Shown here in pieces: positions 54,963 to 64,000 of a stretch of 64,000 bases of DNA. The stretch's first letter is position 1, and each line of letters starts with the position of its first letter. Origin of the DNA: Marasmius tenuissimus. Lineage: Eukaryota > Basidiomycota > Agaricomycetes > Agaricales > Marasmiaceae. Under the pieces are notes generated by a model, which did not search any database, was not told the DNA's origin, and saw only the letters and a list, made by a program, of their open reading frames with translations. The position numbers and the translations under genes were made by a program. Where the stretch lies: positions 649,119 to 713,118 of the forward strand of contig JAQOTA010000044.1 of the NCBI GenBank assembly GCA_029532415.1, read 5' to 3'.

Positions 54963-56390
54963 AACTTTCCCCTCGCTCGATGAGACAGACTGACACTCGA
55001 CCACACACGAATATTTGCACTAACGCAGTTCGACATTCGGACAACGTCTAGTCTCGTCATAGTCAACTGGAACTATTCTCGTCCTATCAGATGGGATCCC
55101 CTGACATTTTCAATTTCTATTCATTCAATCAGGTTTCCATTCGCTTTGTTTTGGCTCGATGAGATACGATATCACGATAAACTTTCATTCGTGCGAGAAT
55201 ACATAATACAACAAGTTACACAAGTACGCAGTGCACATTCTAGATAGAGGAGTCCGCTCATTACAAGTCCATACTTCAGAGCACTCACCTTATCAGTCCT
55301 GATTGCAAAGTGGATGCTACGAAGTGTAATAAGTACACGAAGGAGCAAACAGAGGGAACCACATACAGAAATGGACTTGATGAGTACCTCATTTGCTCGA
55401 GAGATTGAGTTCCTGCCACGAGAGTGCTATGATGATAAAACTCAGTCTCAATTCTGCATAAGGTAGAAATGGGTTTAGCGTACCTTATCTTGAGCGGGAA
55501 TCAGATAGTCGGGAGTGCTGTCAACGAGGAACAAGACTGGTTAAAGTCGGAAGGTCCAATGAGTCAGAAGTGTGTAGGCATTGTGTGGCGGGTCTTACTG
55601 GATAACAAAGAGGGCCTAAGATCACTGATACTGATTTACGACGAAATCAGAAGTAAACAACAGGTGCATGGACTCGCGATACGCACCAGAAATGACAAAA
55701 AACCCTCCTACGACCACCTCTAGTACCAATAGCCCCCTGTCTACCTGGGTGCGTAACGATTGAGGTTATCGAGAAGCCAACGGACCTAAAGAATAAGTTA
55801 GTCACGCATAAGGGAGAAGTGAAGTAGGAGAGATCAAAGAAAAGCGTCGTCAACGCAGCAAACGGTGGCCAACCGTTTGCTGAGTCGACGATGTAGTGAG
55901 GATGTTGTAGCAGGAGGGAAACCCGGCTATAGGGGTGCTGAGTCAGTTTGCCGCCAAACCCCAAAGTCTCAGTTCCCCGGGCCCCCAAAGTCTTGACACG
56001 TTTGATTGCTTCAATGATTTTCTATTGTTTCCCTTGATTCGACACTCCTGCAAGTCCTTTGTAGTAGACTATGGTTGGAAAAATCGAAGCGGTGAATCGT
56101 GATTCGTCGAGGTCAGTACAGTCAAGACATGGGATTCCGTCGGCTTAGGAAGCTAATAGAGCTATAGCTATCGAGTGAGCTGGATGAATATGAGTTTAAG
56201 TAAAAAGCAATGATTGAATGAGCATAGAAATTATTGTCTTATCGTGTATAGTCGCGCCGTGTCGAGCCCAGAATGACATCAATGAAAGAAAAGATTTTCG
56301 AAGCCAAGGTGATACATTCGAAAGAAAGATGAGACTAATTAAATGACGAATCTATGTGGGACCAGACTGGATCTCACATAGATGCTTCGA
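54963..56390. other. no supported gene between inverted repeats
   Basis: Short frames (55469-55723 plus, 55647-55988 minus) lack motifs. TCGATGAGA words recur several times near 54,978, 55,153 and 56,384. The region behaves like non-coding repeat. Confidence 0.35.
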
Positions 56391-56437
56391 TGAGACCCGA
56401 TGACGCTTGACAGGCCCAGACGGACTTTTTCCTGGGG
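56391..56437 (-). repeat. inverted repeat copy 2
   Basis: Reverse-complement partner of 54917-54962. It is followed within 150 bases by three CATTAATGA words, one of which also lies about 90 bases before copy 1. Confidence 0.55.
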
Positions 56438-58532
56438 ATGAGCAGTGAGTCCAATCATTAATGAAATAATTTTAAAGTGGAAGAGAGCTCAGGGAAGAAG
56501 CCCCAAACATTAATGAAATTGTGAGAGAGGGCTACAGGCAGGTTCAGATAGGGCAAGCGCACCATTAATGAGAATAGTCATAAGGAACTCCCTGCCAATC
56601 ATTATGATTAAACGGGGTACGATTTGTGGGATCATCATGATGATCCTACATGGTGTGTTGATTTTCCAAAAAATATCATAGCATAATGATGATTTATTGT
56701 TTTATCTTCCAACAGTTCTGATACTCTACATATCAATAGTATGAGGATGTGACAATGAAGTTACAATATGATAGCAAAGCACTACTGCTAGGTGGGTATA
56801 TATCCAACAAAGCACCAGATCGAGTTGTGAGGAGGCTATATGAATGGCGGGTGGTCCCACCCTGGCAAACTTGAGTCAGCACTTGTAGCATATTGCAGGT
56901 TGGGAATGTCTCGCACTCACCTGGCCAATTGAAATGGTGTGTGCAGTAGGCAGGATCCAGTGAACGTGTATCAGATTTGCGGCATATTGAACATATTGAA
57001 CAAACCAGATTTGCTCGACAATGTGTAACTGGTAATCTGAGACCAACAGCCGCCATTAATAATAATTCAAATCAACGAGGAGAGCAAGTAGCCACATAGT
57101 TTGAACTCACAGGAAATCTAAACCTGAGGCAGTGACCCCCACATGTTCAACAACTACACAGAACGTATCCCATCACCATTTATCTTCAACAATACCCTCG
57201 CAGCAAACTGGCAGTAGAAGGGTGAAATCAATGTGTGTCATGGAAGTGATAATATGGTGAACTTACTGGGACAAGTTGAGAGCGCAAAGATGAGAGCCTG
57301 GAAGGGAAACAGTACAGTTGGTACGACACATAGACCTGTTGTTCTTATGTTGTTGAGTTATTCAAACCCCACAGCCCGCTTGAGCGCAAGGAATGTTGAG
57401 GAGAGGCCATGAAGGTACATCACAGCAACATGGAAAGGAATGTCAAAAGGACATCGCAAGTATGACAGACAGATGGCTGGTCCGGAATGTGAATTTGACG
57501 TTGTTATCATCTCACGCCGACGGCGTCTCATACCATTGCCTTCATGTTTGTGCCCACAATCATACTGACATCCGGCCAGATTGGCGGTGTAATCTTGCAA
57601 CCTGTTGTCAGGAAAATTTAATTGTTGTTTGTCTGTGTTGTGAAGCACTAACCAAAATCAGTAGAAGATTTCCACCACTTTTGAGGATCTGCTCTCAGGA
57701 GGGAGCCATTGGAATAGATAACTGTTGTGTTTATCTGAATTGGGTATGTGAGGATGTGAGCGGTAGTACAGGTACCTGGTCTGCATTTGTGGGAGCATGA
57801 GAATATACATACATAAATGGAAGGAGGAGTCGGAAGTCACGGCAAATTGAGCCTAATATAGAAGTATACTCTCACATCTTAACTTTGTGGACATTTTGCG
57901 GGTTGTCACCCAAAAAGACCAACTTCTCGTTCCTCCAATTCGGAATGTACAGCTCAAAGTACCGTTACCGGGTACCCCAACACGGGTGAGCCCATCCTCT
58001 CCAAAGTTGCACGAGCAGAAAGGTGCAAAGAAACAATTGGTTGGCGGCCTAAGGCAGCCTAAAGGTCTTCTATACTTGCTGTAATTGCTGTAACACTCTT
58101 CCCATGGAATAAAAATAGCTAGAACAACCCACAGTGTCCGAGGCACATTTGTCTAAAACCTGCACAGTGCTCCCAAGAGCAAGGGTGAGTAAGGGCTACA
58201 GTGACCAGGACTCTATAATGCGTACGCAAGATGAATCTACCATATAAAAAACAGCCTTGAAACAACCGATACCAGAGAGATTATAGCCTGAGGCTGATGT
58301 GCAAAAACTGAAAGGCAAGCAAGCTGTACAAACCCGCATGGCATATGAGGAGCAAAGGTTCCGACAGACAGGGCTCAACATACATGCAAATTATACAATA
58401 AGGAGCTCTATACTACTTCAAAATACACCCCACGCCGGGGAAGGTACAGTCGATGTGCAGTGCAGAACTGGCGAGCAGAAACCACTGTTCCGACGTGCAG
58501 ATTGATGAGATTACGAGAAATGAGCACGGCCA
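56438..58532. other. no supported gene
   Basis: Frames overlap on both strands (for example 57358-57648 minus with 57393-57800 plus, and 57853-58146 minus with 57887-58084 plus). No motif is clear. A perfect 18-base palindrome (GGATCATCATGATGATCC) lies at 56629-56646. Confidence 0.35.
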
Positions 58533-58582
58533 AGCAAGGCCTCCGAGGGGGGTTTTACCCATCAAATAAACCCCCCCTTCGG
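58533..58582. repeat. G-rich hairpin shared with 13.17 kb
   Basis: The word CCGAGGGGGGTTT at 58543-58555 pairs with AAACCCCCCCTTCGG at 58568-58582 around a 12-base loop. The left side, with its AGCAAGGCCTC prefix, also occurs at 13163-13186, so it is probably the end of a dispersed repeat. Confidence 0.6.
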
Positions 58583-59182
58583 GTCCTGCTCATTCAGGCA
58601 CAAGTCCTGCCTGGGCTGTTCAGTCTAAGCTGCTGCTCAACAAGTCATCTGAGTGCTTGCCTCTCAGGCTCTCACATACTTGCTCATTTGCTATGCTGAA
58701 ACCCATGGGAGTTCTACCCAATACTTACGCTCGCTCTTTCACACTATGAAAGTCAATGAGGTTGAAATTCAACCAACTTCTGAGTGAAATTCACAACCAA
58801 CCTATAATTGGTTGATTCAGTTAATTTCGTTCGGATTAGACTACAATTCAAGCTAGTCAATTCAACCTAAATTTGGGGGATTATCAACACCCCTGGGAGT
58901 CGACGCCTTGACTCAACGGCTCAATCAGCTTCTAATAGCGAGTGTACTAATTGCTTACAGGATCCTACACAGTCTACAAGCTCTATAGTACAACAAAGCT
59001 CAAGCAAACTTGTGCTTTGAATAATTTCCGTCGCTTGCATTGCCTTTTATGGAAATGCAGGAAGAATTGTACAGTTCTTTGGGAATCTTCGAGGTGGCTT
59101 GCCGCAGGTGACACGTTACTATAACAAACACATCCAGTACGTGTATGGGCAAGATCAATTTGTTGCCCTTTGACCTTCAAGC
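58583..59182. other. no supported gene; target region of copia-B
   Basis: AT-rich text with short direct and inverted words (for example AATTCAACC near 58,760-58,860) and no coding frame of note. The copia-B LTR begins at 59183 after CAAGC, which would be its target duplication; the partner lies beyond the window. Confidence 0.4.
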
Positions 59183-59503
59183 TGATTAGCCGGCATGACG
59201 CCTAGTGCAGAGGACTACAACATGGCTACACTACTACTTACCAGAGAGAAGTTTAGAGAGATAGAGGCGAGACGTAGAAGCTCAAGCACACTGTAGATTC
59301 AAGTAGAGAACTACAAGCTTATATACATGTAGAGACGCTAGTAAATACCATATAAGGACGACAATAGAATTGTACATATGAGCATAGTGAACAATGAAGA
59401 ATAAGACAATAGCGAATGCATTGTCCCGCATAATACAATGGCAGGAAGTATGAACCGGGACTTCGGATATACTGGGATCTAATTATAGTCCACGGATTCA
59501 ACA
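59183..59503 (-). repeat. copia-B 3' LTR
   Basis: 321 bases, TGATTAGCC...GATTCAACA on the plus strand, aligned along its full length with the solo LTR at 15998-16317 with scattered differences, several of them TG/CG. Minus-strand TATATAAG near 59,315-59,325 is a possible promoter. Confidence 0.9.
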
Positions 59504-59545
59504 CACCCCCTCGCTAAGTGCAGCTGAAAAGCGCATCTGAGCGAA

Positions 59546-62500
59546 TCAAGTGGACGAATAGAATTCAAGTCCAAGGTGATCTCTGAACCGTAAGAACTTC
59601 TCATGTCCAAGATTCTTCGTAAACATGTCTGCGGGATTATAGACTCCTTCAATAAAGAACAACTCGACTTTTCCATCTTCAACACACGATCGAATATAAT
59701 GATATCGAATATCGATGTGCTTGGTTCGGTGTTCTTGAACCGGATTAGATGCAATGAAGATAGAGCCCTGATTGTCTCCGCAGATTGGAATAGAACCTAA
59801 GTCGATTCCAAGTTCAGAGAGTAGCAATCTTATCCAGGAAGCTTGACGACTGCAATCCGACAGTGCCATATACTCAGCCTCAGTGGAAGAAAGAGCTACA
59901 GTCTTCTGGGCATGTGATTGCCACGAGAAGATGCCGCCTGCTAACTTGAAGAAATAGCCAGTAATCGAACGGCATTTGATAGGATCGGCAGCCCAATCCG
60001 AGTCTGTGAACGCAAGAAGACCTCCATCAGAGTCGCCATCGTAGACAAGTGAATAATCTGATGTGCCAGCAAGATAGCGGCATATGTAGAGTGCTTTATC
60101 GAGGTGTTCCTTCGTTGGATTAGAAGAGAACTGGGAAAGCTTCGTAACTGCATAGGCAATGTCAGGACGTGTACCCAGCATAATATACAGAAGCGACCCA
60201 ATCACAGACTGGAATCTGGAGCGAATGGCAGGATTGACTGGACCATCGTTGGGAGTTGGCACATAGCCAGCAGGTAAGGGCGTAGGAGCACCTTTCGCAT
60301 TCTGCATCCCAAAACGTTCAAGGACCTTCTCCAGATAATCCTTCTGGTCAATCATGATCTTATTGCCTTCGCGACGAATGCTCATGCGGAGAAACTCACT
60401 AGCATCGCCCATATCGCGGCATTCCCATCGAGCCATGAATTCGGCTTTCTTCTTGTCAACAAAAGCTTTGTTAGGACCCATGAAGAGTGCATCGTCAACG
60501 TATATGATCGCATACACAACTTCACCACTCTTCGGATCTTTGCAGATGAAGAGTCCAGCATCGGAAGTTAGGCGTTTGAAGCCTAATACTTCCATGGACG
60601 AGCTGAGGGTTCGCCACCATTCAAGGGCAGCTTGCTTCAGTCCATATAATGCTCGACGCAGGCGTAGTACCTTACGTTCTTGGCCCTTGACTTTGAAACC
60701 TTCAGGTTGTTCCATGTAAATCTCCTCAACAAGATCGCCATAAAGAAAGGTGTTCTTAACATCAACAGAGGTGATGTACCAGTTCTTGAGAGCTGCGAGA
60801 GCAAGCATCATACAAACAGTCTCATAATGAACAACTGGTGAGAAGATCTCATCAAAGTTGACACCTTCGACCTGGGAGAAACCCTTGGCAACAAGTCTAG
60901 CTTTCTTGCGACCATTCGACTTGACGTCAAAGACCCATCTATTTCTGATGGCTTTGCGACCTTTAGGCAATTCATAGGGTTCGAAGACCTTGCGCTTACG
61001 AAGTGCCTCAAGTTCTTCGTGGCAAGCGTTCTTCCATTCCTTCTGTTGCTCAACAGGCAACTTTAGAATATCACGGAGTGTCCACTCTCTGATGTTAGAG
61101 AAATCAGGAGTATCGGACGTTGGAAGCGAATCGTGAACTGGAACAGCATTGTTCAACAGGTAAATCACGAATCCTACTCCCCCTTCTTGGGTCAGTCTTT
61201 CGACTACACTTTCTTCCTCATGCGACTCAGTGGTGCTTCCACTAGGTTCTGGAGCAGGCGGAGGCGGAAGTGGACCAGAAATCCACTTTTTACCACCTTT
61301 GCCTTTCCTAGATCACGAAGAGCTAGGACAATCAACTGGATGTGAAGGTTCTTTATCTCCAGTGACATTTCTCCAAGTATTCTTATTCTCTAAGTCGCGA
61401 ATAATGTCTGAGGGTCTATTTGGGTTCCGCTGTTCACCAAATATGTTACCAGGTTGCGTTGTACCCTTCCGCTGCCTCGAAGACCAGCGTGGACCATCCG
61501 CTGCTGGTGCAGGCGGAGGAACGGCGGGTTCGCCTGGAGGCGTCGGAGGACCAGATTGAGGGAGTGGCATATCTCCTGGCGCAGGGCCACCTGCAGGTTC
61601 GTCAACCTGAGGTTCTGATCTCTTAGAAGGTTCGGAGCGACGTCTGAGATCTGGTAATGGAGTATCAAAACCATCATCATCAGAGTCTTCATCTTCCGAA
61701 GGAATGTTGGGATTTTCACCCAAAGTAAATGGTTCACTACCGACAGGTGTGAAGCCACAAGTTTTGGCATCAGGACACTTATCGTATAGCGTCTCATCGA
61801 ATAGTGCAGTGCTACCTTTGAATACGGAATTATTACTTCGCATGAACAGGAAGCCTTTCATCCCATCTTGGTAGCCGATGAAAGTCATCAACTCACTACG
61901 AGGAGCGAGCTTATTCTTCCTACGATCTTCAGGAATGAAGACGTAGGCTGCACAACCCATAACTCGGAGATGTGAAACATCAGGTGCTTCGCCGTAAAGC
62001 ATTTCGAACGGAGTTCACCAGCTCAAACGTTGCACAGGAGTGCGATTGTAGAGGTGGACGGCGTGCACATGGCAGAATTCCCACCAGGACTGAGGCATAC
62101 AAGCTTCAAAGCGAAGAGCTTCAGCCTTCTCATGAATAGTCCTGTTGAATCGTTCAGCACGACCATTTTGCTGTGGTGTATACGGTATGCTTTGATCCCT
62201 TTGGATCCCATACTCTTTCAGTACTGCATCGAACTTATCTTCTTTGTACTCTCCCCCTTCATCGGACATCCAGGTCTTGACAACAGTATTGAATTGCGTC
62301 TTGACCATAGTAAGGAAGTCCCTCAAAGCGGGTACTGCCTCGTCTTTCGTCTTGAGCTTGGAGGTCCAAACGTAGGACGTGCAGTCATCGAGAAAAGAGA
62401 TGTAGTACTTGTACCGGTGATACGATTCAGCCGGGTACGACTTCAGATCCGAATGTATGCGTTCAAACGGTTTAGAAGCTCTCGTTGTAGAGTTGAGGAA

Positions 62501-64000
62501 CGATTTCTCATGCATCTTGCCTTCAGCACAACCACGACACAAAGGTGTCTTCTTAGTAGGCATCTTAAGGTCAAGTGGGAAACCTTGCGTATGTTTCCGA
62601 GCTTTATTCAGGGCTTTATCCGACGGATGCCCAAAGCATCTGTGCTCAATATTGTAGTCGACGTTATAAACGACCGACTTGGCCATTAAAACCTCAGCAG
62701 ATGCTTTCCGCGAGTGTACCCAATAAATGGTTTGACCAGGCATATGAGGATAGGAAACAAGCGACTGTCGTCGCTGTGATGAGTAGAAGGCCAATTTCTT
62801 CGCGTTTCCACGAATTGAAAGACCATCTTGAAGGAACTCTCCCATGGATAGCAAACGTATGTCCAATTGAGGTATGTAATGGACAGGATAGAGACGTGAA
62901 ACACGCTCAGCAAGTTTCCTGTCATGTTCTTCAACGTTATGCTTAATGAAGACTGTGCCTTTACCCTTGATCTGTATAGGGTTGCCCTTATTCGCAGTAT
63001 TCATGATAGGACCATCAAGCAATTCATATTCAGCGAAATCATTCATATCATTCGTGAAATGAGAGGAGGCACCAGAATCAAGGAGCCAACCCTGTGCGTT
63101 GTTCACACTTTTCTTTCCCTTGCACTGAGTACAACCCATAAAGTGGGTGGAGATAGCATTGCAATATGATACAAGTGATGCCAGATCACTACGACTACGA
63201 CGCGAACTACTGATACCAACTAGTTGTGTGCATCGCTGTAAGGTTGCATCAGATTGGGAAAGCAGGTCAAGGTACGGTACTTGCCTGTCATCGTGGAAAG
63301 ATCCAAGAGAGACGTCATCCGGGACGTCCTCAACCCCTGCAGCTTCGGCAATATCGTTGTCAACATCATTACCGAATAGAGAGGTCATGTCTTCCATACC
63401 ATCGTCAGATCCCCAGTCCATCTCTACATCTTCATCAGGATCAACACTACGAGAGCGTTTAGAAGAAGTAGGAGAAGGACGTCCGGTTCCTTCATCTTCC
63501 GAATCGTCCTCCAGAACTCGCTTGGACGAGGAACCAGGCTTCGAGATACGATCCTGGAGCGAACGATTGGCAGTGGATGTGACGATCTGTTCGAACGGTT
63601 TAAGATACCGCGCCGTCTTGGGGGCACCAAGTCTGTCAGCAAGGGAACGTGCTTCACGGACATCATCAAATACTGACTGAGACGGCTTGAAGCCGGTGAA
63701 GGACTGCATGGCAGCTGGGTTCTTCTTAACAGCTGGCTGAGGGACAGTGCTGTCGCAGGACTTGTCCCAGTGACCGGTGAAGTGAGCTGGGGGCGGTGAT
63801 CCCATAGCGCGAACAGGAGGGGCACTGGCGATCTCAGCACGCAAGGAATTGTTAACCGCGTTCAACGCGATACGTTCCCTGCGGTCAGTGATCGAGGAAT
63901 AAGGACGGATAGGAGCAGGGGAAGCTACGACGGATGCATAGGATGCCAGATGGGAGTGACCATGCGACCGATTGTTACCACCGTTGTTACTGCCGGCGTT
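59546..64000 (-). pseudogene. copia-B Gag-Pol polyprotein, partial, two TGA codons
   Basis: One minus-strand frame, open from the window edge to 59546 except TGA at 62015-62017 (RLSW*TPFEM) and 61313-61315 (SSS*SRKGKG); arginine is expected at the first and likely at the second. Domains in order: Gag C-terminus with RSHGHSH; an acidic region (DSEDEGTGRPSPTSSKRSRS); protease WLLDSGASSHFT near 63070. Integrase follows with HRCFGHPSDKAL, CRGCAEGKMH, IHSDLKSYP, SDEGGEYKED and QQNGRAERFNRT, then a proline-rich linker. RT carries AIIYVDDALFMGP near 60505 and RNase H carries FTDSDWAADPIK, STEAEYMALSD and ADMFTKNLGH. All catalytic residues that I can check are present. If the two stops are recent C-to-T changes, the parental copy was active. 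Copia normally encodes one polyprotein like this. Confidence 0.93.

Larger units (their letters stand above)
59183..64000 (-). mobile_element. copia-B: Ty1/copia element, runs off the window
   Basis: The 3' LTR (59183-59503), a purine tract (GCGAGGGGGTG) and a continuous minus-strand frame from 59546 to beyond 64000. Only two TGA codons interrupt it, so this is the best-preserved retroelement here. Its LTR matches the solo LTR inside gypsy-A, showing that this family has been active at least twice locally. The 5' LTR and N-terminal Gag are outside the window. Confidence 0.93.

Noticed and set aside
56629..56646. Perfect 18-base palindrome as a regulatory operator
   Set aside because: It is isolated, lies in AT-rich repeat sequence and has no gene nearby; chance or repeat origin is more likely.
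16513..62017. TGA might be a sense codon (alternative genetic code)
   Set aside because: The host genes read here (F-box at 4727-6160, membrane protein at 8739-9693) contain no in-frame TGA, and the TGA codons fall only in mobile-element genes, at expected arginines. Mutation explains them better.

Overview
The window is eukaryotic and reads as a mushroom-forming basidiomycete (Agaricomycetes, probably Agaricales). The evidence is short 45-65 nt GT-AG introns with CTGAC/CTAAC-like branch sites, an F-box gene of agaric type, a tandem pair of single-pass membrane proteins of an agaric-expanded family, a member of an agaric-expanded family with a kinase-like N-terminal part, and transposons typical of this group: Ty3/gypsy chromoviruses, Ty1/copia, KDZ and DDE_1 transposases, a Ulp1-type protease and a TET/JBP-like dioxygenase. 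I see no tRNA or rRNA genes and no CRISPR.

Layout. 1-11.6 kb is gene-bearing host DNA: a multi-exon gene at 1.4-3.0 kb, an F-box gene at 4.7-6.2 kb, and two related membrane-protein genes at 8.7-9.7 and 10.6-11.6 kb, the second carrying one in-frame TAA. 12.06-13.14 kb is a DNA element with ~110 bp terminal inverted repeats. 14.5-26.4 kb is a nest: a Mutator-like transposase remnant is split by a gypsy chromovirus (gypsy-A, minus strand, target duplication CAACC). Gypsy-A contains a solo copia LTR (AAACT). Next to it lies a copia element (copia-A, minus) that itself contains a 765 bp solo LTR (GCGTA). 26.4-49.1 kb is a DNA-transposon island: a TET/JBP-like gene (plus), then on the minus strand a GRF-type zinc-finger gene, a DDE_1 transposase and a Ulp1-type protease, then a repeat-rich stretch, two families of unknown function, and a KDZ transposase (plus). 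The KDZ gene is cut in two by a 6.53 kb gypsy chromovirus (gypsy-B, 41,671-48,200, target duplication GAAGG). 50.7-51.2 kb is a TA-flanked MITE. 51.3-58.9 kb holds unclassified repeats. 59.2-64.0 kb is the 3' part of a well-preserved copia element (copia-B, minus) that runs off the window. Its LTR is the same family as the solo LTR inside gypsy-A.

The strongest signal runs through all the mobile DNA. Reading frames are mostly preserved, but they are interrupted almost only by TGA, and at most of these sites the family motif or a related copy predicts arginine, so CGA has become TGA. Three catalytic aspartates have become asparagine, each by G-to-A immediately after a C, and the arms of two inverted-repeat elements differ only at CpG. 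This is the expected footprint of cytosine-methylation-directed C-to-T decay, lying beside a gene family that oxidises 5-methylcytosine. Both gypsy elements also carry a sequence just inside the 5' LTR that is complementary to the predicted transcript start, which points to Tf1/sushi-type self-priming. All reading was by eye, with no database search.
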